From Larix kaempferi (taxonomy: Eukaryota; Streptophyta; Pinopsida; Pinales; Pinaceae), in assembly GCA_027924585.1 (NCBI GenBank), contig BSBM01000151.1:13887001-13951000 (forward strand): a DNA stretch of 64,000 bases. Reading direction: 5' to 3'. A program made the translations under genes and the position numbers. Shown here in pieces: positions 35,435 to 47,432 of the stretch. The notes beneath the pieces are model-generated. The model did no database searches. It was not told the origin of the DNA and saw only the letters and a list, made by a program, of their open reading frames with translations. Each line of letters starts with the position of its first letter. Positions within the stretch are counted from its first letter, which is position 1.

Positions 35435-35503
35435 TGGATAAGATTAAACGATGAAAAGCGGAAAAGGAAATGCGGGTGGGAATTTCGTAAATTTGATTTT
35501 TGG

Positions 35504-35993
35504 TTTCCGCAATCTGCAATGCATGTTGCAGGTTGCGAAAATGCAAGTTGAACTTTTCAGTGTTTTGGTGTTTCCGCAATCCGCAATCAGCAATGGAAAG
35601 ACGGAGCGGCGAAAATATAAGGGAAGAATTAGCCTTCCGCAATCTGCAATGCGGATTGCGGGTTGCAGGTTACATTTCGCTTTCGCTTATTACTGTTGCA
35701 AAAACATAAATGTTTATTCTTAATGACAAAGTGTTTTCCGCATTCCGCAATCCACATTTGCGGGTTGCGGATTGTGGAAAGGAAAATTCCATTTTGTCAA
35801 ACTAAATTCATTCCGCGTTCCGCAATCCACATTTGTGGGTTGCAGAAGCAATTTTTGTTATTGAAAAAAGGTTTCCTGGAATCCGCAATCTACATTTGCG
35901 GGTTGTAGATTGCGGAAAGAAGAAGTTTATTTTTTGAAAATTTTCAACATCCGCAATCCGCATTGTGGATTGCGGATCAAAGGTTGCGGAAAC
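35504..35993. repeat. Minisatellite of hairpin units (CCGCAATCCGCA...TGCGGATTGCGG)
   Basis: Seven units begin near 35504, 35571, 35635, 35734, 35811, 35873 and 35945. Most contain an arm like TTCCGCAATCCGCAAT, a short loop (often CACATTTG) and a complementary arm like GGGTTGCGGATTGCGGAA, so each can fold on itself. Units differ in detail, spacing is 62-99 bp, and GC-rich units stand in AT-rich DNA. The array begins 70 bp upstream of the unknown minus-strand reading frame. Confidence 0.9.
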
Positions 35994-36304
35994 GATGAAA
36001 TAGTGAGTTTTCTGCAATTTTCAAAACACACAAAATAAAGGTTTTTTTTAGCAAAATTTATGAAATCCAAAGCATGGAAATAAGAAACAAAAGGACAACA
36101 ATAAAAAAACCCCAAAATGAATAGAGAAATTCTAAGTTACTTTCAAAAATGATAGTGGGGCTCCAATTTTTGTTAATAAAAATGGGATATGTTGTGCCCA
36201 CAATAATCACATATTTAATCTTGCATATTAAATGAACATGAAATATATAGTCATGGATCTGAAATATGCAATCATAAAATCAGATGAAATATATAACTTT
36301 GGAG
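35994..36304. other. AT-rich spacer between two repeat arrays
   Basis: No gene is seen. The minus strand has TTGGAGCCCCACTATC (complement of about 36153-36168), loosely like a primer-binding site start (TGG...), but no adjoining LTR pair supports it. Confidence 0.35.
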
Positions 36305-37190
36305 AGTAATTGACTATTACATAACATTACATTATTTTAGCTTGTTGTAGTATAAAGTATCTTTATCATATTGGACTATAAAATACTTCATTAGTTTCCA
36401 TGCATCTTATTCAATGCAATGACACGCACATTAATCAATTCTATATGGATGCATGTTTATCATATTGAACTATAAAGTACCTTGCTAGTTTTAATGCAAT
36501 GACATGCACATTAATCAATTCTATATTGATGCATCTTTATCATATTAGTGTGGATGCATCTTTATCATGTTGGACTATAAAATAGAGTAATTGACTATTA
36601 CATAACATTACAATATTTTAGCATGTTGTAGTATAAAGTATCTTTATCATATTGGACTATAAAATACTTCATTAGTTTCCATGCATCTTATTCAATGCAA
36701 TGACATGCACATTAATCAATTCTATATGGATGCATGTTTATCATATTGAACTATAAAGTACCTTGCTAGTTTGAATGCAATGACATGCACATTAATCAAT
36801 TCTATATTGATGCATCTTTATCATGTTGGACTATAAAATACCTTGCTAGTCTCCATGCATCTTTATCATACTAGAATATAAAGTACCTTACTAGTATCAA
36901 TGCAATGACATGCACATTAATCAATTCTATATTGATGCATATTTATCATATTACTTAATCTCATTGCATATTTATCATATTGGACTCTAAGATACCTAGC
37001 TAGTCTCCATTAATCTTTATCATACTAGACTATAAAGAACCTTGCTAGCTTCAATGCAATGACTTGCACATTAATCAATTCTGTCTTGATGCATCTTTGT
37101 CATATTAGTCTTGATATAAATTTATCATATTGAACTATAAAGTACCTTTCTAGTTTCAATGCAATGACATGCACATTAATCAATTCTATA
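36305..37190. repeat. AT-rich satellite-like array with a 281-bp higher-order copy
   Basis: The phrase GACATGCACATTAATCAATT occurs seven times with small changes (about 36420, 36491, 36701, 36781, 36905, 37064 and 37166), mixed with TTTATCATATTGGACTATAA and CCTTGCTAGTTTC. A larger unit beginning AGTAATTGACTATTAC at 36305 repeats at 36586 (281 bp) with few changes. Spacing of the small units is irregular, about 70-160 bp. Confidence 0.88.
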
Positions 37191-37869
37191 CAAGAATCAA
37201 TGAAACCATCACAATGCTACATCACTTACTAAAACTAGACTTGCCAAAAATAAAAGTAACCCATCCTAAGAAATAAGAGTCTTGAAAGGTTAATGTTAAG
37301 ATAACAATCACATTAGCACCAACTCACATGTCATTGAAAATGGTATTATTATACTTTTCTACCTCTAAGGAACCAAAATATGGTCTCTCTTCTAACATGC
37401 AATCCATGTAGCCTTGACCGCTAAAAATAATAGTTTAAAAAAAAAACCTTGCATGTCGGCGTCAACTATAAATAATTAAGCATTTATGGTATGTTCATCG
37501 TGATAGAATTATTTTATGAAAAAAATATGATTGTCAATGGCATTGCACTTTGCACTTCTTTGTTAGGGCTTGCACATGGAGTTTGAATGAGCCCCCTCTA
37601 CTAATGTACTTTTATGCCAATTGGTTTTAATGAATTTATCCATCTAAGTACATTTATGTCTATGGATTAAAAATTTTAAAATATCTATGAATTTAAAATT
37701 TCCAACCCTATCCATTTATGTATATTTATGTCTCTGAATTCAAATTTTAAACTTGTTTTTCTATCTTGTTTCATACTTTTTGTGGATGAAACCTTATCCC
37801 AGGTACTGTTTTTGTGTCCATGTATGAAACCCTAAGTATCAATCAATGATCATAACATTATTATTAATT
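37191..37869. other. Intergenic, nothing recognised
   Basis: AT-rich, without a recognisable frame. The gypsy pol fragment begins abruptly after it, so the 5' truncation point of that element is probably near 37860. Confidence 0.35.
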
Positions 37870-39925
37870 GTCCATCATTTAGAATTTCTTGGATCCGAAT
37901 AAAGTGGAAGCTATAAAGAATTAGTTACACCCCAACACTCTCAAAAGCTTCAAATTTTTTCTTATCCTTACAAGCTATTACAATAAGTTTGTGGGAAAAT
38001 ATGGGAATATTGTATCTCTTATGACATTATTTCTCAAAAGGAATGCATTTTCGTGGAATGAAATAATGAAGCATGCTTTCTCATCCCTCAAGGACTTCAT
38101 ATGTACTACACATGTTGTGCCCATGCTAGATTTTAGTAAGACATTCATCTTAAAAAGTGATGCCTCTTTCCTTGGACTTGGAGCCATCTTATCCCAGGAT
38201 AGACCTCTCTTGGTCTTCACTAGTAAGCAAATATGTGATAGAAACTTTGGAAAATCCACCTATGAAAAATAAATTATGGCTATCCTTCAGGAAATTGAGA
38301 CATGGCACCCCTATATAATCGAGCAACATTTCAAGATCAAGAGACCATCAAGAAATGACTGTGACTAAGATATTGAACTATGATTATGAAATAATCTATA
38401 AGAAGGGTCGCAAAATGTGGTGGTTGATGTCTTCTCTAAGCAATTTGAAGATGAAGGTTCATTCTTTTCCTTATCCTTGCTAGTCCCAGCATGGCTCAAT
38501 GAAGCATGATAGGAATCGTTGGCCCAGGACATAGTTCACCAACTCATCAAATGGATTCAAGAAAACTTGATTCCTCCACCTAGGTATATAAGGAACCAAA
38601 ATATTTTGAGGTATAAGGACAACATATTTCTGTCATCAAATTCAACATTGAAGCCAATAGTCTTTGCGGAATTATATTCATCACACACACCAGGTCACTT
38701 AGGATTTAATAAAACTAATGAAAGAATTAAGCGCTATTTATTTTGGGAAGAAATGAAAAACAATATTCATAACTTCAGTATTTCCTGTGACATTTTCCAA
38801 TGGCATAAAGGTGAAACATTGAAGTTACCAGGGGATTTCCAGCCACTCCCCATTCCTAATCATATATATGGATGGACATATCTATAGATTTCATTTTGTG
38901 GATTCCTAAGGAAGGAAATAAAACAATAATTATGGTCATAGTATATTGTATGATCAAATATGCCCATTTTGTGTGCCTTACAACCCACATTACCATCCTC
39001 TTTGGTGGGCCAAGTTTTCCTGGATCAAATTTTCAAACTCCATGGCATGCCTACTTCTATTCTCTCTAATCATGAAATAACTTTTAGAAACAAGTTTTGG
39101 AAATATATATTCAAGATTCAAGGAACTTGGTTGAATCTAAACACAACATACTATCACCAAATAGATGGTCACACCGAAGCGGTCAATAAGTGCCTAGAAA
39201 ACTACTTACGCTACTTTGCATCCTATAAGAGAAACCACTAGGAATGATGGCTCTCTATAGTTGAATGGTGGTATAATACTGCTTATAATGGTTCCACAAA
39301 GATGATACCATCTGAATAAATGTATGACAAAACACTCTTATCAATTATTTCCTATGTATTAGGTACCTTCATGGTTCAGGTAGTGGACGACGCACTCCAC
39401 ACAAGGGTTGAAATTCTCTGCATCCCTAAAGAAAATATGATTCTCTCCCAAAATAGAATGAAGAAATGTGATGATCATAATTTCTCTAAGTGCTCCTTTG
39501 AAGTTGGGGTTCATGTGTTTCTTTGACTACAACCATATAAGAATACCTCTCTGCTGACCCATCCTCATTAGAAGCTCGCTCTAAATTCCTATGGACCCTA
39601 CCCCATTCTATAAAAATTTGGAAAAGTCACCTATAGTATTTCTCTACCATACCACTCTAAGATTCATCATGTTTTCCATGTCTCTTGCCTCAAAAAAATG
39701 GTGGGATCCAATTGAAAAGTACATACTAGTTTACTAGAATTGGATGAGAAAGGATCCATTTTAGCTTTAGCTGACTGGAATATTGGCTTCCAGTTAAATA
39801 CAATTGTGTGTGTGCACCACCAAGAAAGTTTTGATCCAGTGGAAATACATGCTTCTAGACGATTCCACTTGGAAACTAACTGACATTTTACAACAATTTC
39901 CACACCTTCTGTGTTGAGGTAAATG
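37870..39925 (+). pseudogene. Gypsy pol remnant: RNase H and integrase
   Basis: Plus-strand frames give the end of RT (FFLILTSYYNKFVGKYGNIV), RNase H with the first Asp in FILKSDASFLGLGAILSQ, then integrase: HTPGHLGFNKTNERIKRYLF, CDIFQ where the family has CxxC (second Cys lost), DISIDFI with the first catalytic Asp, LSNHEITF where an S-D-R-D type motif is expected (catalytic Asp changed), and HTEAVNKCLENYLR with the Glu. The C-terminal part includes HHVFHVSCLKK, typical of chromovirus-type gypsy integrases. Several stops and a frame change near 38880 are present. The 5' half (gag, protease, most of RT) is absent. Confidence 0.9.
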
Positions 39926-39933
39926 TTGCTTTT

Positions 39934-39947
39934 GAAGGGGGAGAGCA
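39934..39947 (+). other. Polypurine tract of the gypsy fragment
   Basis: GAAGGGGGAGAGCA immediately precedes the LTR start TGTTAGGG. Confidence 0.8.
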
Positions 39948-40307
39948 TGTTAGGGTCCTACCCTAGATTCCTTACTGTAGTAAGTACTCATGCATATTAT
40001 AAGGTCATAACATTGTAATAAGGTTGAATTAGTTATTGTTCAACTATCAATGTAAGAAATTTCCCTTTAGTACTTAAGATCCATTAGGATATAGTATTTG
40101 ACCATGTCAAGTAGTTAGGGTTTTGGGAAATTGAAGTCTATTTAAAGAAGCTTCAAGGATATGATATGTTTTGTGAATAATATTGTAACATACCTATGCT
40201 CAAGTTAATGGCGACCCTACCATAAGAGGCATGTGACAATTGTTCTCATAATGAAAAAGCTATTTTCCACGGGGGGTTCACTTAGTGAATTTGTTACATA
40301 GCATGAT
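39948..40307 (+). repeat. 3' LTR of the truncated gypsy element
   Basis: It starts TGTTAGGGTCCTACCC after the polypurine tract. A TATA-like TATTTAAAG lies near 40139. The end at TTTGTTACA (40307) is an estimate because no second copy is available. At about 360 bp it fits gypsy families with short LTRs. Confidence 0.6.
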
Positions 40308-42442
40308 CGTTCGCATGATATTAAAGAATATCCCTAATTTCACTAAATATTGGAAAATTCCTCTTAAAATTTTATTGTTGAACCCCCCTCCCAATATGCC
40401 TTTCTAATTAAGAAAACCCCTAGTTTCACCATATATTATATGTATCCATTTTTATCAACCCATTTTTAATACCCCCTTTATATCATATTATCAAGTTGTA
40501 ACAAATAGGATCCCTAACACATGTTAGTATAAGCAAACATGATGCTAAATAAGATAATAGTATAATTCTAATAATGATCCAACCAGGATTGCAGGGGTGA
40601 CTAATCAATTTGTAACGTTGGATGGTGGAAGACCCAATGAAATAGTATTGGGAAGGAAAATGCATAAAAGGAAACCCAGTCAAGAGATCAACATAACAAA
40701 GAATGTAAAAGGTTGATCGTTTAATAGTTAGTGCAATGCTTATAAAAGAGAAGAATTGCAAATGTTTCACACCACAGTATCCCAATATACCAATTTTATA
40801 TCATGTAAATATAAGTATAGACATAAAGAGCTCATGTTTTCTATAATCTTAATAAAGTAAACTCCATAAAAATTCAAAAAACTGATGTGTTAATTTTCTG
40901 TGATTATATGTATCAGTGCTTTCTTTATAAATTCTGCAGACATTTACTTCCAGAAAATTACAGTGGTGTTTTCTACATTTTATAAATATCAGTTTGTTTA
41001 GAAATAATTAATTTTCATTTCTGAAAATCATATGAATTATTTTCTATATCATACAGTTGTAGAGTAGATCCCAACATATAGCATATCGATATCAATTTCT
41101 TTTAGAAATAATGCATAGTAATAAATGAAATTCATTCACTATCATATAGAAAAAGAAATGCATTCTTTTCTTGACGAATGAAGTTATGTTTTTCATCTTA
41201 CAACATATAGTAAAACAAACCCTAAACCCTAAAACTGTTATTTACAAACCCTCCTAATACAGAGCATTATTTCATTTCTTTATCTACGATAATATTTGAT
41301 TTATAGTCATCGTTCTGATCTTTCTAGTCAAGAGGCAAAGAGTAAAACCCTTTTTATAAATATTTCACATTTCATTCAAGTGTCATTTCATAGCATTATC
41401 GTTTTGTTTTTCGTCGAATATACAGAAATAGAATTACACTTCATCTTCTAAATTTTCGACACATCACAATACAGATAATTACTATTGATCTGAAGTTTAA
41501 ATTTTCTTCTAAACGAAGCGACAGTCAAGAATTATTCCATATTTTTCACTTATATTTTCTTTGAAACGAAGAAGATGATAATAGAGAACTTTCATATTTA
41601 TTTCATGCATAGGTTTTTAACTATTTTAGTCACAAACTCTAATCTGGGTCGAAACCCCATTAAGAAAACACATCAACCATTTGTTTTCCAGAAGTCGTAT
41701 TACTATTTCCAAACCCGACTAAGGATTAAACTCTCTTCGGCAAAATGACATTGCCCAGAACGAATCAAGATTCGAAATCAAGACATCAAAAGTTCAAAAC
41801 ATAAACATTGTTTTGGAAGCTTGGAAGAACAGTGACATTTCATTTCCAAAAAACTCATCTGAGAGCCGAAACCCTCGACGGAGCCACCTTGCCAGTTTTA
41901 ACACGAAACTAAAAACAAGACCACAAACATTTCAAACACAATTGTTAAACAGGTAGCCAAAGGCACCTTTATACAGACTCAAGAATAGATGCATGTCTCC
42001 TAAGAGACCAACTACCGAACTGAAAAACTACTTAGTCATAACTTCTTCGTTGTCTACAACTGACAAAAGTCCTGCGAAGGGCTTACCGGTTATTTATATA
42101 GATATCACAAAATTATGCATCAACATCAATAAATTCAATCAAAATAGCCAGTGCGTGCATACAAGGTGAAGGCGTCGATGAAATGAGGTATCGGGGTTGA
42201 TCCTCGGTGGGGACGGCCACACGAACCGCCCCAGCCACCCGACCATTTATCCCGACCCTAAAATCTAGTTAGTATTTAATATCTAAGTTTCCAATATATG
42301 TTATATTTTATATCTAAGTTTCCAATATATGTTAGGTTAAATTGTAGCATAGAGTTGAAAGTTGTAATTGTGAATATTAAAAAAATTGACAATGAAATGT
42401 ATATGTTTTTTTTAAATTCAATGTAGTGAAAATGAAAAATAA

Positions 42443-42444
<2 letters not shown>
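40308..42444. other. AT-rich sequence, possible LTR debris
   Basis: No gene is recognised. A word CTGACAAAAGTCCTGCGAAG followed by GGCTTACCGGTTA (42059-42091) recurs in changed form at 43090-43122. On the minus strand the first copy is preceded by a TATA-like CTATATAAATA (complement of about 42091-42102), which suggests an LTR transcription start. Confidence 0.35.

Positions 42445-42527
<83 letters not shown>
42445..42527. repeat. AT dinucleotide microsatellite, 83 bp
   Basis: An uninterrupted AT run. The minus-strand Tyr/Ile frame across it is an artefact of the repeat. Confidence 0.97.
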
Positions 42528-42528
<1 letters not shown>

Positions 42529-45471
42529 CTTGATTTGATTCAATTCGCTTAGCTTTTCTAAAAGAATATTGTAAAGAAAATCCTCTTAACCAAGAAAGGA
42601 TACTATAACTTCTCAAATCTAAGCTATGGAAGTACTAATGGCATCCAATCTAAGAAATGGTAGTAATTTGGCATTAAATTTGTTTATTTATCCTTGATTT
42701 TAAGGATAATGGAGATACAAAAAATGAGCTATTTCATTTATGTTTTAAATTTTAAATATTATTAAAAATGAATTATTCCATTTAAAGATTAAAAAAAAGT
42801 CATTTCATTGAAGTTTTAAATTTTAAAGATTATTATTTATAAAGAAATATTACAACTCAATTTTTGAAATTTTAGGTTTCTAGAGGTTTTTTTATGGTGT
42901 TGAATATATTTCTACTATCATAAATACCAAACCTCGCCGTGAAAACCTATCCAAACCAAATATTCAAATTTTTAGACAACTCCATAAAAATTTATAACTT
43001 TATATGAAATTTCTATATACAATCAAGTTATATATTTATATACTAATTAGTATGTAAGTCAATTTCTACACCTAACTTAATATGTATCCACTGACAAAGG
43101 TCCTACGAAGGGCTTACTGGTTAAACGCATGCTATCCATCGACAGTAAGTTAAACTCGCATGGCGTGGATGGATACCTGCCAAGACATGGAAAACGAGGT
43201 TAAAACTCGATCATTAGAAACATTTTAAAAAAAAAGTAAATCAGAACACAATGTGACAGGAAAATGTGGGTTACAAAGGCTTACCTTCGAATGAAAGATG
43301 GTGTCGCCACACAAGACCAGTCGTAACCACATCTTCATTTCTGGCACGGAGCAAAAGGGTCAATCTCACAACGTAGAGCTCATCATCGTCAACGCTCGAA
43401 TCCGGGCAACCCTCATAAGAACTCAAGGATTACTATCTTCAATGCTCAAATTGAATGGTATCCAAACACAGAGCAGTAAAACCTTACAACGATGAACCCT
43501 GCTATCCCCTTCATGCAGGTTTTTCACCATTAAAATAACAGAACCGAGTCGTAGAGTTACCAACGGCCAAACCCTACTTTGTAGCGGCCTGTCGACCTTT
43601 CCCTCCGAAGAACCAGGCTCCAAATGAGCGTAAAGACAAAGGACGAATGGTAGTATAGCAAAAACCCTTAGGGTTGGTTTCATCGGAAGATCAACGGCGA
43701 AGATTGTGCCAAACAATCAACACAACTACCAAAGCGGGGTGTAGAACAACGACTACATTAATTGGTTATCCAACTACAAAAACCAGTTGGAGGCCACGTC
43801 AACAGAAACATGCTACAGTTCGGTAGTATTCTTACACCTTCAACCAATGGCCATCACGTGGATTCAACCACGAAGGAGCCAGCGGAGCAATCCATTAATA
43901 GTTGCAGCTACACATAAATGCAAAGGGATTTCGTATCACTTCGACAGCATTCACCTGCAGGAGCATTTATAACATGTCAATGTCGCATTTATATATATAT
44001 AAGCCCGAGGCTCAAACCTTCAATCAATCGTTGGTTATAATAGTTAGCGTCATATTTCATTAATCACATAGTTATATAGTTTATGTTAAACGTCGTATTG
44101 TATTACATTCACATGGATAACATAGACCTTGGTTATGTTTTAATATTATTACTTTATATTCCAACGTGTATTATAGAACATGGTCATGTTTTGTATGCTT
44201 AGGGTAATCCAAGGTTTGTTAAACCTCTAGGTACACGAAGAATTGATAATTATTTTATATAATTTGAGGACATCAGAATTTACTATGTTCATAATAATTT
44301 TATTATGTAAATTTTTTAGTTTGTATTTCGATTAATGCTATTTAAATAATACATTGTGAACTATATGACATCAACATTCAATTGTTGAAGTAGTATGTTT
44401 AAATTGCATAGTGTTATGTTAATATTTAATCATTTTTAAATTTAATTGTGTTCAAACACAGTATAGGTAGGGTCTGACATGGTCTCACTTATCTTTGGAT
44501 TTTGACATATTATCGCTAATATTACATGGAATATTTTTAATTGCAAAGGGTCTGATGGTAGTATAGGATGCATCGACTCTTGTCACCTAGGCTTAGAAGA
44601 TCACCAATTTTTGCATTATAGAAGTAACACAATGCTAGCATGACTTGGTACTTGTCTTACATAGTACCTCTTATCTTTACAAGAATACTATTATTTGTAT
44701 TGTGCTAACAAGATGAGATAGGATGAGGTTCTTTAAAACCACTAAAGCTATATTTTTTTATTAATCATGTCACCTCATCAATGATTATGACATGCTCGAT
44801 AATATTTTATCTTAAAAGCTCGTCTATACTCTTTATGTTTCCAGCTATCACCAACTTGTGCAGACAAGAGAACTATCATGTACTTATATCATTTCAAATG
44901 TTGTTTTTAGAGAGTAGGAAGTGCTTTTACTATTTCAATTCATTTACAATTAATCATTTGTACTAAGTACCTTCATCCGTACTTTCTTACAGCAGAATAA
45001 AAATAACTGAGTTGTTAAAAAAAAAACTGGAAATCTTACTGGCATCACCTTCATGCATGGTTTTACACAAATCTGTTCTATTTTAAAGACGACTAGCTGA
45101 AGCATATATAGTTCTTGAATGACTGGAAATATTTTTAACTCTTACCTGTAGATCTACGAAAGAAAGAACAGTTCCAATGCTTTAGTTGTTAAGCTAAGTA
45201 AACCAAGGGCACTCGATAGGAACCCCTTCAGAAAACATACAATGAAGTCGTCAACATTTAGTTATCCAATCATAAAACATGAGAAAGCATTTATCTTTTA
45301 TCTACGTCAATTTGTAATTTGTAGTCCGCACATGTTAATTTATACATTTTGTTTTATGTGTAATACCAGGTTCAGTAGTTGTCAATGTTCATTAATTCCG
45401 CAAGCAGTGTTTATAGCATTAAATGCCATTTCTAAAAAGTTTTAAATTTTAGTGATTTTTGGGGTGTTACA
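42528..45471 (-). repeat. Possible long LTR, minus strand, with TGTAACACCCC end
   Basis: The complement of 45461-45471 is TGTAACACCCC followed by AAAAATCACTAAAATTT, the typical start of Del/Tekay-type chromovirus LTRs in plants, which can be several kb long. Reading left from there, a TATA-rich spot lies at about 43990-44000 and a GC-richer part at 43260-43980. That part has a 97-codon frame (43716-43423) with a hydrophobic N-terminus and a donor-like GAAGGTAAGC (complement of about 43282-43291). No other end or coding region confirms the element, so the extent is a guess. Confidence 0.3.
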
Positions 45472-47372
45472 TAACTGGCCATGTGAATATGTTAAAGAAG
45501 AATACAAAAAGTTGAAAGAAATAATTGGTCAAGAAAGATTGATCTAACTTTTCTTGGTTCAAGTGAGCCAAGAATGATTGATCTCACTTTTCTTAGTTGT
45601 CATGGAGCAAGGTTTGATTCAATCTCAATACCCACCTCAACCCCAACCTAGAAAATGAAGAGTTAGATCTTTTACTCGAATGCCTACAAAAAATAAACTA
45701 CAATTGTTCAACTATGAAACTCCCAATTAGCTACATCTCTTAACTTAAAGATGAAAAACAATATAATGTATCAATTCAAACCAATCCTAAATAAGTTATT
45801 AAATGAGTGTGGATCATGGTCAGTAATCTGAAGAGACTTCCATCGATATTATCATTGGTACAATATTATCATATTTATGCAAAACTTAGGATCATAAGCA
45901 ATATCAAATAAAAATGGAGGGTCCTTAAGTTTTAGGTGGGTATGAATTGAGCCCATGATTTGGAGATATGAATCCATCCCATGACTTGGAGGTTATTCCT
46001 CATCCCACCCAAATAAAATAACCCCCAATATTTATATTACTATGTCAAATTAAAAACCCCCCTTGACCCCTTAATACGGGGAAATATATTTTTGAGGTTT
46101 TTAAGAGTATTCAAGCCCCCAATATGAATGGACGTGATATGATATTGCCTCACTAGTGAACCCCCCGTGCTATTTTCTAACATATTTTGTTGTCATTGTT
46201 TCATATTTTTTGTTATTTTTTGCTTATTTCTAGTTGAATGCATACTAATATTTCTATATAGCATGTGATTCATAAGTTATAGGGGTAAGGAACACCATAG
46301 CGGTGGTCACCAATTAAATGAAAAGATACAATTCTTTTCAAGGACCATACCCTTCCTTTGTGTCTCATCCACATCCTTCTCAACCTGTTTAGGTTCACAA
46401 GTTGACTTTCATAGAAGTAGAACAACATCAACATCTTGGCCCTTATTATAATTGTGCACTAAATAAATTTTCAATGGGAATAAATAACTACAAGGATAAC
46501 ACCTTCTAGCGGAGGTTTTTTATCGGTTCCATTAAATTATAATATTGCATCGATGTGCTGTAAAGCCGCATGCACCAATTCTCTAAATAATCAAATGTAT
46601 TGATATCAAAATACCCCATTTTATTGTTAAAAGAATATGTATATTTTTATTTTTCATTGAAAAACTAATCGATGTTGCACAAACATATAAACGCCTAAGT
46701 GTATTATTCTTATACAAATGCCTCGATGTATCCAAATACATACATCATCGGCTTGCGATAAAAAAATATTAATAAAAAGTCATCTTTTATTTATTTTTAA
46801 ATAAGAAAGGGCCACGATATTATGCTTTAGTTTCCAAAATGCACCAGGAAATATATCTATACTCTGCATCAGTTAAACAAATAATTGTTTTACCACATTT
46901 TTAACAATAGATGAATAAACTGATATGCAAAAGAGTTTCCCTAATTTTATGCCTTAACCAATGCACATAAATAAATCCCAATCATTAGTGTGCACATCAT
47001 TAAAGTTCACTAAGGTAGGTTAAAAAACAATTAAAAAATTACCAATTGGAATTTCATTTTTACAACCTCTATAGTGCTCTAGGCCACCTAAGAACTAGTG
47101 CACACTCTTGGATTGACAATTCTATTAGTAGTGCCACTTACATGTCAGGTCCCTCCTATGTTTGGATTACGACCGTCCATTTCGAAGTTTGGAAAAACAT
47201 CCAAAATATTCCTTTGTTGAGTACATTCCAACCATGCCTCCCTGACACAAAAGAGACTAGTCAAACAACACATATTTCATTAAATTGGAATTATTCGATG
47301 GATCTAGAATTTATAACCTCTACTAGATTGAGTTCGTTTAAAATAAAGTAAGTATGTGACTTTGATTACTTA
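45472..47372. other. AT-rich sequence left of the tandem array, no gene recognised
   Basis: The stretch 46151-46182 is an inverted match to the CACGGGGGGTTCACTTAGTG stretch at 40268-40287, probably another LTR remnant. The plus-strand frame at 47046-47351 has no recognisable domain. The array starts at 47373 without a transition. Confidence 0.4.
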
Positions 47373-47399
47373 TAAATTATGAATTATAATAGAAACATA

Positions 47400-47432
47400 A
47401 TTTATTATTATTATTGTTGGTGGTGGTGGTGT
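47400..47432. repeat. Compound TTA/TGG microsatellite in the unit
   Basis: TTATTATTATTATTG is followed by TTGGTGGTGGTGGTG. It is repeated at 52089-52121 and 56778-56810 in the other copies with the same length, which argues against long independent existence, since microsatellites change fast. Confidence 0.9.

Noticed and set aside
35451-35908. Overlapping plus-strand frames rich in SAIHICGL
   Set aside because: They arise from the hairpin minisatellite, which lacks stops in several frames; the repeated peptide mirrors the DNA repeat.
36153-36168. Primer-binding-site-like TTGGAGCCCCACTATC on the minus strand
   Set aside because: No LTR pair borders it and the tRNA match is not convincing.
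41219-41234. Telomere-like CCCTAAACCCTAAA
   Set aside because: Only two repeat units are present; a short chance match, not an interstitial telomere array.
42377-42616. Minus-strand frame with Tyr/Ile run
   Set aside because: It is produced by the AT microsatellite.
43423-43716. Minus-strand frame with signal-peptide-like start
   Set aside because: A TATA-like region and a donor-like site are nearby, but the frame stops before the donor and no homology is evident; kept only as a note in the long-LTR entry.
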